Source of the DNA: Halanaerobiales bacterium
Lineage (GTDB): Bacteria; Bacillota_F; Halanaerobiia; DY22613
Assembly: GCA_023128035.1 (NCBI GenBank)
Contig: JAGMES010000200.1
Coordinates: 1-7,173 of the forward strand
Direction: 5' to 3'
DNA length: 7,173 nucleotides
Part shown: one piece after another, positions 1 to 6,897 of the stretch
Position numbering within the stretch: the stretch's first letter is position 1
Layout: each line of letters begins with the position of its first letter
The notes under the pieces: generated by a model
What the model was told of the DNA's origin: nothing
The model's input: only the letters and a program-made list of their open reading frames with translations
Database searches by the model: none
Program-made: the position numbers and the translations under genes

Positions 1-33
1 TCCAGCCAGCTTAAAAACCAAATCAATTTGCAT
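1..33 (-). CDS. spoIIIAC: N-terminal fragment of a SpoIIIAC-like protein (partial, runs off left edge)
   Basis: Eleven codons are visible, reading MQIDLVFKLAG. The ATG at 33 is preceded on the minus strand by AAAGGAGA (43-50) with about nine bases of spacing, a good ribosome binding site. The pattern of a short acidic start followed by a hydrophobic I/V-F-K-I/L-A-G stretch matches the usual beginning of SpoIIIAC, a small two-helix membrane protein of the SpoIIIA-SpoIIQ channel that joins mother cell and forespore during engulfment. In most spore formers spoIIIAC follows spoIIIAB directly. Here the sequence upstream is an IS605-type end and then mnmH, so either the operon has been split or the identification is wrong. 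It rests on eleven residues recalled from memory of the family and is tentative. Confidence 0.45.
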   Translation of the reverse strand, partial: MQIDLVFKLAG

Positions 34-53
34 TATAGTTCATCTCCTTTGAT

Positions 54-166
54 CTTTTGAGTTAAGACTCCCACTTCTATAAGTGGTGGGAATTGTTTTT
101 AATCTTCAGTGGAGGTAGAATCCCCTACTGAAGCCCCGATGTTCAGCTTTAGCTGGACGAGTTCAC
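54..166 (+). mobile_element. IS200/IS605-type element right end (solo end or 113-bp mini-element)
   Basis: Three consecutive hairpins precede a terminal GTTCAC (161-166). The first is CCACTT-CTAT-AAGTGG (71-86), followed by TGGG that can also pair with the upstream CCC. The second is a 12-pair stem with one mismatch and one G-T pair (104-115 with 122-133, loop 116-121). The third is GTTCAGC-TTTA-GCTGGAC (141-158). This order of hairpins and a GTTCAC end is typical of the right ends of IS605/IS1341-type elements carrying tnpB. The expected tnpB 3' end is absent: every plus-strand frame in 1-60 is short or stopped, and a minus-strand gene start lies at 33. The right boundary at 166 is fairly secure. 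The left boundary is inferred from TTTGAT (48-53), which contains TTGAT, the target/TAM of the ISDra2 group. The structure call is strong; the exact limits are not. Confidence 0.7.
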
Positions 167-184
167 TTCAACTTGACGCATTCC
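61..184 (+). ncRNA. Putative omega-RNA (reRNA) scaffold with guide region reading into mnmH
   Basis: In TnpB-associated IS605 elements the right end is transcribed as an RNA whose scaffold ends at the element boundary and whose guide is the adjacent host DNA. If that applies here, 61-166 is the scaffold and the guide begins TTCAACTTGACGCATTCC (167-184), which is the 3' end of mnmH read antisense. The hairpins support a structured RNA. There is no neighbouring tnpB and no obvious plus-strand promoter between 1 and 60, so expression and function are uncertain. Any RNA could only work with a TnpB encoded elsewhere in the genome. Confidence 0.4.
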
Positions 185-1251
185 AAAGATTCAGAACAAC
201 TTTTACGGTTTAACAAAAAACTATTAATCTTCATCACCGCATCATCGAGGTCATCAGCATCTACTACCAAAGCAAATTCACCATATTTATCCTGAGAAAA
301 TTTATACAGTGGATCATAGTAAGATTCCAGAAGAATTTTTGTCACAAATCTAAGATCACCTTTCAATAAAGCTTCTCTCATTTCAGCAAATTTTGCTTTA
401 CCAATTGATTTAGTAAGTCCCTTTTCAATTGCATTTAAAGACCTTTGACAATTTTGAATAAAATCCTGAGTTAATCCTTGAACTACATACTCTTTAATAA
501 TTCTCTCAACTCTTGTTTCTAAAGATACATTTATTAAAATCGGCAATCCTTTGTTTTTCCTATCAAAAAGAAAATCCGGCATATGAACCTGACCAATACG
601 CTTACTTTCAGCCTCCATCAATACATAAGACTTTTCTCTTAATTCCTCTAAGCGATTATATAATAGAGCATCAAATTGCTTCTGTCCTCGAACATTTTCA
701 ATACCAATACTTCCAAACGCCGAACCTCTATGTCCAGCTAGACCCTCTAAATCTAAAACCGGATGCCCTAACTTAATTAATCTATGCAAAATCTCTGTCT
801 TTCCTGCTCCTGTATATCCGTGTAAAACAATTACCTCAGGAGGAAAATCATAATTAGCAAAGCGTTCTAAAATATATTGACGATATGCTTTATACCCTCC
901 CTCAACACGATAAACAGATATTTTCATTAAATCTAGGATTCTACATAAACTCTCACTTCTTGAACCTCCTCGCCAGCAAAAAAGCACAGGAGTTCCATCT
1001 TTAGCTACTTTCTGAACCGCCTTAACCAAAGTAGGTAATTTTGGTGCTACAAATTCTAGTCCCAATTCTCTAGCCTTTTCAGAACTTTTTTCTTTATAAA
1101 TTGTACCCACTTCCGCTCTCTCTTCATCGGTAAAAATAGGTACATTAATCGATCCAGGTATTGTAGCCAAAGCAAATTCACCAGGAGAACGAACATCAAT
1201 AAATCTTGGTTGAGTTAATGATAATGCTTCTTTAATACCAATTGTTTTCAC
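163..1251 (-). CDS. mnmH: tRNA 2-selenouridine synthase MnmH (SelU)
   Basis: This enzyme replaces the sulfur of 2-thiouridine at wobble position 34 of tRNA-Lys, -Glu and -Gln with selenium from selenophosphate, through a geranylated intermediate, in the cytoplasm. Numbered from the ATG at 1266, an N-terminal rhodanese domain (about 10-135) has an FIDVRSPGEF start and the active-site loop CWRGGSRS with Cys97, the same position as the catalytic Cys of E. coli SelU. A P-loop domain follows with GYTGAGKT (150-157), the family motif DLEGLAGHRGSAFG (172-185) and EAESKRIG (219-225). The ATG at 1266 has almost no ribosome binding site, whereas GTG at 1251 is preceded by AAGGGA (1258-1263) six bases away and fits the usual family start, so I prefer GTG (362 aa; 367 from the ATG). 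The stop codon (163-165) lies inside the terminal GTTCAC of an IS605-type end, so the last few residues may have been changed by insertion. The core domains are complete. Confidence 0.96.
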   Translation of the reverse strand: MKTIGIKEALSLTQPRFIDVRSPGEFALATIPGSINVPIFTDEERAEVGTIYKEKSSEKARELGLEFVAPKLPTLVKAVQKVAKDGTPVLFCWRGGSRSESLCRILDLMKISVYRVEGGYKAYRQYILERFANYDFPPEVIVLHGYTGAGKTEILHRLIKLGHPVLDLEGLAGHRGSAFGSIGIENVRGQKQFDALLYNRLEELREKSYVLMEAESKRIGQVHMPDFLFDRKNKGLPILINVSLETRVERIIKEYVVQGLTQDFIQNCQRSLNAIEKGLTKSIGKAKFAEMREALLKGDLRFVTKILLESYYDPLYKFSQDKYGEFALVVDADDLDDAVMKINSFLLNRKSCSESLECVKLK

Positions 1252-1257
1252 ACTCAA

Positions 1258-1263
1258 TCCCTT
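1258..1263 (-). promoter_or_regulatory. Ribosome binding site favouring a GTG start for mnmH
   Basis: AAGGGA on the minus strand is followed by six bases and then GTG (1249-1251). The in-frame ATG at 1266 is preceded only by GAAAAGAA, a weak site compared with the GGGAGG and AGGAGG sites of the neighbouring genes. The site overlaps the first codons of the longer reading. Confidence 0.5.
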
Positions 1264-1274
1264 CATTTCTTTTC

Positions 1275-1301
1275 ATAGTATGATAATAATTATTATGGCA
1301 A
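1275..1301 (-). promoter_or_regulatory. Candidate mnmH promoter with Fur/PerR-like box in its spacer
   Basis: On the minus strand TTGCCA (1296-1301; five of six bases match the -35 consensus) is separated by 15 bases from TACTAT (1275-1280; four of six match the -10 consensus). The spacer, read on the plus strand as TGATAATAATTATTA (1281-1295), matches 14 of 15 positions of the Fur-family 7-1-7 operator TGATAATnATTATCA, and a 14-bp perfect palindrome spans 1283-1296. The predicted transcript would start close to the ATG at 1266, which suits translation from the GTG at 1251. A 15-base spacer is short, and AT-rich gaps give such matches by chance, so this is tentative. Confidence 0.3.
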
Positions 1302-1305
1302 TATA

Positions 1306-2598
1306 CTAGCTGGTTGGATTGGCAGGATAAATAATAGAAACAGCATGATAATCTAAATCAAAATGTTTTACCAACCTTTTTTCCAAATCCTCACTGTTAA
1401 TCTCTTCGAGTATTTTTAATTCATTGAAAAGATTAATGTTTTTAAAATAATAGGACATAAAATTTTGACCTACTCCTTTTAAAGAATCAAATGTAGTAAT
1501 ATAATCACCAATCATTCTTTTTTTAATCCGTTCCATCTCTTCAACTTCAATTTTCCCAATACGAAATTGAATTCCATCTACCAAAACACGATGTAAACGT
1601 TCAGGATTATTTGTATGCCCACCGATAACTGTCATCCCATGATCCTTCTCTGCTGTAAATGAAATAGAAAAGCTATCATCAATTAAACCAGATGAATACA
1701 AAGATTGATAAAGCTTTGAACCTTTCCCTACCAGTAATTCTAATAAAATCGAGGTAACAAGTTCCTTTTTTAATATCGCATCTCCTTCATACCCTAAATC
1801 CTGTTCTTTAAAACCTAGATTATATATTGGCCTTGAGACCGACATTCGGCTTTCAATGCGCTTTTCATTAACCCCTTTAGGCTCATCAGCATAGTACCTT
1901 TTTATTGGAGGTTGAAGAATAAAATCTTTTCTATCCTGATTTTTTTGAACTAATTCAAAAATCCATTCAGGATGTACATCTCCCATAATAAATAAAACCA
2001 TATTACTGGGATGATAAAAAGTTTGGTAACATTTATATAATAATTCCCGATTAATTTGATATATACTTTCAACCGTACCCGCAATATCTATCCTAACAGG
2101 ATATTTATGAAAAAGAGTCTCCATCAATTTTTGATACCCAATCCAATCTGGATCATCAGTATACATCAAAATTTCCTGGGCAATAATTCCTTTCTCTTTT
2201 TCCACTGACTCCTCGGTTAAATAAATATTTTGAACAAAATCAAGAAGTAATTCTAGACATTCTGGAAAATTTTCAATTGTATCAAAAAGATAACTTGTAC
2301 TTGTATAAGTTGTATATGCATTCACATTTGCACCTAACGCTGCAAATTTATCAAAAATATTTATTTCACGCTCTTCAAACATTTTATGTTCAAGAAAATG
2401 AGCTATACCATCAGGAACTTCTGTAAGATTGGATTCTCCTGGAACAAGAAACTTATTATCCAAAGATCCATAATGTGTTCCAAAAACTGCATACTTTTGA
2501 TGAAAGCCTTTTTTCGGTAAAACAAAAATAGGAAGACCATTTGTAAGTTTCTTAGAATAAATCGTCTCTTTTATTACTGGATCATATATCTGATTCAT
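1306..2598 (-). CDS. M16-family zinc metallopeptidase, YmfH-type (catalytic subunit)
   Basis: This is a 430-residue M16B-type peptidase. From the ATG at 2598, the inverted zinc motif HFLEH is at 67-71 (His67 and His71 ligands, Glu70 catalytic). Glu135 and Glu142 have the seven-residue spacing of the essential and zinc-binding glutamates of pitrilysin. The sequence NVNAYTTYTSTSY just after the motif is also typical. The C-terminal half (GKGSKLYQSLYSSGL) lacks the conserved Arg-Tyr pair, which the upstream partner has. No signal peptide is visible, so it is probably cytoplasmic. NCBI-style annotation calls such proteins EF-P 5-aminopentanol modification-associated protein YfmH (ymfH in B. subtilis); the true substrate is not evident. 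An in-frame TTG at 2601 is possible, but ATG at 2598 sits nine bases from AGGAGG. It overlaps the upstream gene by 17 bases, implying coupled translation. Confidence 0.93.
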   Translation of the reverse strand: MNQIYDPVIKETIYSKKLTNGLPIFVLPKKGFHQKYAVFGTHYGSLDNKFLVPGESNLTEVPDGIAHFLEHKMFEEREINIFDKFAALGANVNAYTTYTSTSYLFDTIENFPECLELLLDFVQNIYLTEESVEKEKGIIAQEILMYTDDPDWIGYQKLMETLFHKYPVRIDIAGTVESIYQINRELLYKCYQTFYHPSNMVLFIMGDVHPEWIFELVQKNQDRKDFILQPPIKRYYADEPKGVNEKRIESRMSVSRPIYNLGFKEQDLGYEGDAILKKELVTSILLELLVGKGSKLYQSLYSSGLIDDSFSISFTAEKDHGMTVIGGHTNNPERLHRVLVDGIQFRIGKIEVEEMERIKKRMIGDYITTFDSLKGVGQNFMSYYFKNINLFNELKILEEINSEDLEKRLVKHFDLDYHAVSIIYPANPTS

Positions 2599-3904
2599 CA
2601 ATAACTTCCTCCTTGCCCTTCAAAAAATAAATTGTATCCAGTTGTACTACTTTCGCTACTTCCTGAATATCTCTCGTGGTGACATTATCCATTTCTTCCA
2701 TCAATTTATCTAAAGAAGGATGCATGCCATTCGTAACTTCTAGCATACAAGAATCTATAAAAGATCCATTTGAATCAGATAAATACTTAAAATAACGTTG
2801 ATAAGCTTTTTTTGTAAAATCTAATTCCTGTTCAGTTATTTCACCATTCTTTATAGCTTGTAACTGCTGATCAACAATCTCTAAAACTCGATCTAAATTG
2901 GCGGATTCAATTCCGGACGAAACCAATAAAATACCTTTAGTGGATTCAAGTGCTGAATATATATAATAAGCTAGACCAGATTTTTCTCTAACATTTTGAA
3001 AAAGTTTTGAATGAGGTAAACCACCAAAGAGACCATTAAAAATCTGCAGGGCCGCATATTTTGGTGAAAGACGCTTTATATTAGTTCTATATCCAATCGC
3101 CAATTTTCCCTGCATAATATCCTCTTCTTCTATAATTTTTTGAAGAGCAATTTTTTCATGCAAATCCCTTTCTTTTTCCATTACCACTGGTGAAAAACTT
3201 TTTGAACGAGCAGGAAGGGTTAGAAAAGCTTTCTCAACTTTTTCCACAACTTCATTTGCACTGTCAAAATCTCCAATAATAAAAATATGAATTGGATTGT
3301 TTTTTAATAAATCACTATAATATCTATATAAATCTTCATTGGTAAACTTGTCTAAATTATCGATACTTCCATATTTGAAGATACCATAAGGCTCATTTTT
3401 ACACATACTCTGACAACAACGTTCATTAACATATTTTGCTTTATCATTAATTAAACTATTAATATCATCTCTTAAGATAGCCTTTTCCTGATTGAAGTAT
3501 TCTTCATCAAATTTTTCATCTTTCATTAAAGGATTCGTTAATACATCCATGATAAAAGCCAAGCCTTCTTCTAAAAGGTCATGTCCACTAGGTAAATAAT
3601 GCTTATTAATTATTTCTAAAGATAAAGTCAAACTTTGAATTTCTCCACGTTTCTCAACATCTGATACAAAATCTGCACCGTAAAGTTCTTCTAAATACCT
3701 CATCATCTCAAGTGTAGTAGGTCGGTTATTAGTTCCTCTAAACAAAAGATAAGAAGTCAAAGCAACCATAGGAGCGGTCTCCTCACGGAGCCGCTCCTGA
3801 ATATAAATTTTAATCAGAGTTGTTTTAAACTTTGATGTTTGTAGTAAGTGAAGATTAATACCTTCTTTGATTTTTTTATTTTTATAATTAATCGTTCTAG
3901 TCAT
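2582..3904 (-). CDS. M16-family protein, YmfF-type (non-catalytic partner subunit)
   Basis: This 440-residue protein has the two-half M16B fold pattern but no zinc site. At the position of HxxEH it reads TSYLL (50-54), within ALTSYLLFRGT, and the usual downstream glutamate region reads QEKAILRDDI (139-148), with Glu140 kept and Asp near the zinc-ligand position. Its C-terminal half has LFQNVREKSGLAYYIYS (301-317) with Arg306 and Tyr313, the conserved Arg-Tyr pair that active M16B enzymes need for substrate binding. Paired M16B subunits often divide labour this way, so it is probably the structural or substrate-binding half of a heterodimer with the next gene. Annotation pipelines name it EF-P 5-aminopentanol modification-associated protein YfmF (ymfF in B. 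subtilis). GGGAGG (3911-3916) precedes ATG at 3904 by six bases. A strong hairpin lies just upstream. Confidence 0.92.
   Translation of the reverse strand: MTRTINYKNKKIKEGINLHLLQTSKFKTTLIKIYIQERLREETAPMVALTSYLLFRGTNNRPTTLEMMRYLEELYGADFVSDVEKRGEIQSLTLSLEIINKHYLPSGHDLLEEGLAFIMDVLTNPLMKDEKFDEEYFNQEKAILRDDINSLINDKAKYVNERCCQSMCKNEPYGIFKYGSIDNLDKFTNEDLYRYYSDLLKNNPIHIFIIGDFDSANEVVEKVEKAFLTLPARSKSFSPVVMEKERDLHEKIALQKIIEEEDIMQGKLAIGYRTNIKRLSPKYAALQIFNGLFGGLPHSKLFQNVREKSGLAYYIYSALESTKGILLVSSGIESANLDRVLEIVDQQLQAIKNGEITEQELDFTKKAYQRYFKYLSDSNGSFIDSCMLEVTNGMHPSLDKLMEEMDNVTTRDIQEVAKVVQLDTIYFLKGKEEVIDESDI
2605..2614 (-). promoter_or_regulatory. Ribosome binding site of the YmfH-type gene, inside the upstream gene
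   Basis: AAGGAGGAAG on the minus strand lies within the last codons of the upstream M16 gene. AGGAGG (2608-2613) is nine bases from ATG at 2598 and six bases from TTG at 2601; ATG is the likelier start. The placement suggests that ribosomes ending the upstream gene help initiate this one. Confidence 0.75.
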
Positions 3905-3926
3905 TCTAAACCTCCCAATACAACTA

Positions 3927-3988
3927 ATCTTAAGTTTAACGACATTTCAGAATGGAAAATCCTCTTCTGAAGTCGTTAAACTTAAGAT
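3927..3988. repeat. Long imperfect hairpin (17 + 7 bp stem) between the UPF0182 and M16 genes
   Basis: A perfect 17-bp inverted repeat (ATCTTAAGTTTAACGAC, 3927-3943, with 3972-3988) encloses a second perfect 7-bp repeat (TTCAGAA 3946-3952 with TTCTGAA 3965-3971). They are separated only by a two-base bulge, with a 12-base loop. On the minus-strand transcript it starts 26 bases past the UPF0182 stop codon and ends ten bases before the ribosome binding site of the YmfF-type gene. No run of T follows either arm, so it is not a standard rho-independent terminator. It could be an mRNA processing or stability element that uncouples the two genes, a large operator, or a small mobile repeat. Confidence 0.85.
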
Positions 3989-3990
3989 GT

Positions 3991-4006
3991 AATAACTGTA
4001 GTTATT
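3991..4006. repeat. Short AT-rich palindrome after the UPF0182 gene
   Basis: AATAAC-TGTA-GTTATT is a 6-bp stem with a four-base loop, eight bases beyond the UPF0182 stop codon and immediately before the long hairpin in minus-strand order. It is weak and has no T-run. It may stack with the larger hairpin in the transcript or be chance in AT-rich DNA. Confidence 0.4.
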
Positions 4007-4014
4007 TCATCACT

Positions 4015-6768
4015 TTAATCTGTTTCTGTTTCTGTTTCTCCATCTTGTTCCGCTAAAGCTTTAATCTGTTGCAAGATACTTTTTAATTCACTAATTTTTT
4101 CACCATATCCTGCAAAATTACCTTCCTTCAATTGAATTTGAGCTTCTGTATAAACAGTAACCGCTTTCTCAGCTAAAGGTAACATACCTCTAGATACAAC
4201 ATCGCTTAATTCTTCTAATGCAGGATCTCGCTCTTCTGTACCCTCTTGAATACCAAAGATTTTAGACAAAGCTCCTTGTAAAGTAGTTTCCATTGCTACT
4301 TCATTTCCATAAACCACAATAACACGTTTTAATTCTGGTAATTGACTTTGCTGTGACTGTAAATATATTGGTTCAACATAAAGAATAGAATCTTTAATAG
4401 GAATTATTAGCAAGTTACCCCTAATTACACTAGAACCTTTCTGATCCCATAATGTCAATTGTTGCGATATAACAGAGTTTTGATCAATACGGGCTTCAAT
4501 CATCATTGGTCCATAAATTGTTCTATCTTTAGGGAAATTATACCTAATAAATTTTCCATATTCATCACTATCTGATTTAACAACTAACCACGAAACCATA
4601 TTATTTTTTCTTGCTGGAGTAAAAGACTGTATTAAAACAAATTCTACATTTTCTTCACCAGGAAGACGGGTTATAATATAATATGGTTCAACATCGATAG
4701 CATCTCCAGCATATTGTTCTTTAGGGATATTCCACAAATCTTCTTTATTAAAGAAAATTGTTGGATCTTCCATATGATAAGTTGCATATACCTGTGTCTG
4801 AAGCTTAAATAAATCTACTGGATAACGAATATGGTCTTTAATGCCTTCTGGCATCTCATCCAAAGGTTTAAAAATATCTGGGAAAATTTTTGCATAAGTT
4901 TGAATCAAAGGATCATTAGAATCACTAATATAATAATCAACAGTACCATGATATGCATCTACAACAACTTTTGCTGAATTCCGAACATAATTTCCCCAGC
5001 CCCTTACAGGTTCGGAATATGGATACATATTGGTAGTTGTATAAGCATCAATCATCCAGTAAAGATTACCATCATTAATCACCATATAAGGATCTTTATC
5101 ATATTTCAAAAATGGAGCAATCTTCTTCACTCTAGTTATTATATTTCGATCGAACATTAATCTACTTTCCGCTCTAATATCACTAGAAAGAAGAATCTTC
5201 GTAGTGTTATATTTGATTGCAAACATAAGCCTACGCCAAATATTATTAATCTCAATTCCACCTACACCATCATAATAATTTACTGTTCCAGTATAATCCA
5301 TCTCTCCAGTTTTGCTATTTACGATTACATAACTATTCGTCTTTTCACCGAAATAAATTCTTGGTTGTGTTATTTCAATATCAATATTACTTACTGGAGG
5401 AATATTTTTAATATATAATTCTGGTAGCCCTTGTGGAGTAATTACATTCACTGGGCTCATTACTAAACCCATTCCGTGGGTATATTTCAAAACCTGATTA
5501 ATCCAAGTTTGTGCCCGTGTTTCCAATGCAGATTGATTCAATTCTCTTGGTGCCAGCATAACTTGACGATAAACACCATCAATCACATAACGATCAATAT
5601 CTACATGCTCAATATCATAGTAAGGACGAATTTCTTGTAACTGACTATATGTTTTCTGTAAAGGACGCCAATCCCAAAGTCTGATGTTTTTTATAATATC
5701 ACTAGCTTTTTCCATATCAGATGGCGTCAAATTTGTTGTAACATCAAACGAATTTTGTTCTATTTCTTCTAACCCAAAAGCTTGAAGAGTATGATTGATA
5801 TTATACTCAATATATTTTTTTTCCATTTCAATCTCGTTTGGTTCTACACGGTATTTCTGGATAATACCTGGGTAAAATCCTCCAAGTACTATTGAAACTA
5901 CTAACCAAACAGCAATACCTATATAAATTAACTTCATTTTTCTAGTGAAAATATTGATCAAAGTAAATATTGCTAAAAGCCCTACAACAACCATCATCAC
6001 ATTCAATGCTAAAATTTGAACTTTAACATCTGTATAACTAGCTCCAAAGACAACTCCACGAGTTGAATAAAGTAGACCATACTTCTGTAAGAGATATCCG
6101 CCTGCTTTGATAATGAAGAAAAAAGCTGCCAAAGTAGACAGATGTAATTTTTCAGAAATATGGAGTCGATATCCATTGTCTCCTTTTTGGAAATTTAAAA
6201 CAAGATAAATTAAAGCAACAATAATACCTGTTAATATAACCACTCCAGTTAAGAGTGAATAAGCAAATTGAAAAAACGGGAGTTCAAAAATATAAAAACC
6301 AATATCTTTTCCAAAAATAGGATCGACATTGCCAAAAGGAGTTCTATTCAAATATTTTAATACAACCTCCCAAGAATCAGGATTAATACTAGTAGTTAAA
6401 AACCCAAGCAGGATACTAACCAATAGATAAAACCAAGTAAGTATACCTGCCGTCAGCCATTTTGAACTAGATTCGCTTTGCTCTTCTCCTACAACATGAA
6501 ATGTGGTTCTATTAATAAAACCCTTAAAAAAATCCAGTACCTTCTTTTTCGTAAATAGTAAATTCACAAAAATAAGCAGTGCAAAAAACAAACCTAAAGC
6601 AATACGTACCCAAATTTTTGTCATTAAAATAGTTGTAAAAACTTGCTGAACCTGAAGATTTACAAACCATAACCAATCTGTATAAAGGTTCAGCCCAGAT
6701 AAAAATAATCCAATTGCAAGAACACCAATAATAAACAGAATAATAAATGTTCGTTTTAGATAAGACAT
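4015..6768 (-). CDS. UPF0182 family membrane protein
   Basis: This 917-residue protein belongs to the UPF0182 family, whose biochemical role is not established. From the chosen start, seven hydrophobic helices are visible at about 8-26, 55-72, 107-125, 170-192, 210-227, 251-273 and 280-299, followed by a soluble region of about 600 residues that probably lies outside the membrane. Family-typical stretches include DPIFGKDIGFYIFELPFF (149-166), TQPRIYFGEKTNSYVIVNSK, and the block from AYHGTVDYYISDSNDPLIQTY to RYPVDLFKLQTQVYATYHM. The tail is acidic, ending ETETETD, encoded by a short hexamer repeat. The ATG at 6768 is chosen over the in-frame ATG at 6789 because GGGAGG lies six bases before it. 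It is the first gene of the minus-strand series, separated from the M16 pair by the long hairpin, so co-transcription is uncertain. Length is normal for the family. Confidence 0.95.
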   Translation of the reverse strand: MSYLKRTFIILFIIGVLAIGLFLSGLNLYTDWLWFVNLQVQQVFTTILMTKIWVRIALGLFFALLIFVNLLFTKKKVLDFFKGFINRTTFHVVGEEQSESSSKWLTAGILTWFYLLVSILLGFLTTSINPDSWEVVLKYLNRTPFGNVDPIFGKDIGFYIFELPFFQFAYSLLTGVVILTGIIVALIYLVLNFQKGDNGYRLHISEKLHLSTLAAFFFIIKAGGYLLQKYGLLYSTRGVVFGASYTDVKVQILALNVMMVVVGLLAIFTLINIFTRKMKLIYIGIAVWLVVSIVLGGFYPGIIQKYRVEPNEIEMEKKYIEYNINHTLQAFGLEEIEQNSFDVTTNLTPSDMEKASDIIKNIRLWDWRPLQKTYSQLQEIRPYYDIEHVDIDRYVIDGVYRQVMLAPRELNQSALETRAQTWINQVLKYTHGMGLVMSPVNVITPQGLPELYIKNIPPVSNIDIEITQPRIYFGEKTNSYVIVNSKTGEMDYTGTVNYYDGVGGIEINNIWRRLMFAIKYNTTKILLSSDIRAESRLMFDRNIITRVKKIAPFLKYDKDPYMVINDGNLYWMIDAYTTTNMYPYSEPVRGWGNYVRNSAKVVVDAYHGTVDYYISDSNDPLIQTYAKIFPDIFKPLDEMPEGIKDHIRYPVDLFKLQTQVYATYHMEDPTIFFNKEDLWNIPKEQYAGDAIDVEPYYIITRLPGEENVEFVLIQSFTPARKNNMVSWLVVKSDSDEYGKFIRYNFPKDRTIYGPMMIEARIDQNSVISQQLTLWDQKGSSVIRGNLLIIPIKDSILYVEPIYLQSQQSQLPELKRVIVVYGNEVAMETTLQGALSKIFGIQEGTEERDPALEELSDVVSRGMLPLAEKAVTVYTEAQIQLKEGNFAGYGEKISELKSILQQIKALAEQDGETETETD

Positions 6769-6774
6769 AAATTG

Positions 6775-6780
6775 CCTCCC
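6775..6780 (-). promoter_or_regulatory. Ribosome binding site deciding the UPF0182 start
   Basis: GGGAGG on the minus strand is followed by CAATTT and ATG at 6768. The longer reading from ATG at 6789 would place this site inside its own codons and has no comparable site upstream. Confidence 0.8.
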
Positions 6781-6844
6781 TCTCTTCATTATAGAAATAT
6801 TATTTACGATTGTTTTCCTCTTTATAACACAAAGCTATTAGTAT

Positions 6845-6865
6845 TTATTCAATATCTTTAGCCAT
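6845..6865 (-). CDS. Seven-codon ORF with a strong ribosome binding site (leader peptide or gene remnant)
   Basis: On the minus strand GGGAGG then AGA then ATG opens a reading frame MAKDIE followed by TAA. It lies about 75 bases upstream of the UPF0182 start and next to a run of nine A (T on the plus strand, 6876-6884). The Shine-Dalgarno match is as good as those of the real genes, though the spacing is short. It could be a leader peptide, the broken start of a gene cut by whatever lies to its right, or chance. No function can be assigned. Confidence 0.2.
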   Translation of the reverse strand: MAKDIE

Positions 6866-6897
6866 TCTCCTCCCTATTTTTTTTTATTTCTATTAGT

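Noticed and set aside
104..133. Hairpin downstream of the mnmH stop as a transcription terminator
   Set aside because: On the minus strand the bases after the stem are ATTAAAAAC, not a T-run; the hairpin is better explained as part of the IS605-type end.
513..776. Plus-strand open reading frame of 87 codons
   Set aside because: It lies wholly antisense within mnmH, has no ribosome binding site and shows no recognisable domain.
3927..3988. Standard rho-independent terminator for UPF0182
   Set aside because: The stem is AT-rich and long, and neither side is followed by a T-tract.
4019..4038. Short hexamer repeat as a variable tandem repeat
   Set aside because: Only about three TTTCTG units encode the acidic ETETETD tail; too short to call a functional repeat locus.
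6788..6793. TATAAT on the minus strand as the UPF0182 -10 box
   Set aside because: It is so close to the GGGAGG that the transcript would begin in or beside the ribosome binding site, and the hexamer 17 bases upstream (AAAACA) is a poor -35.
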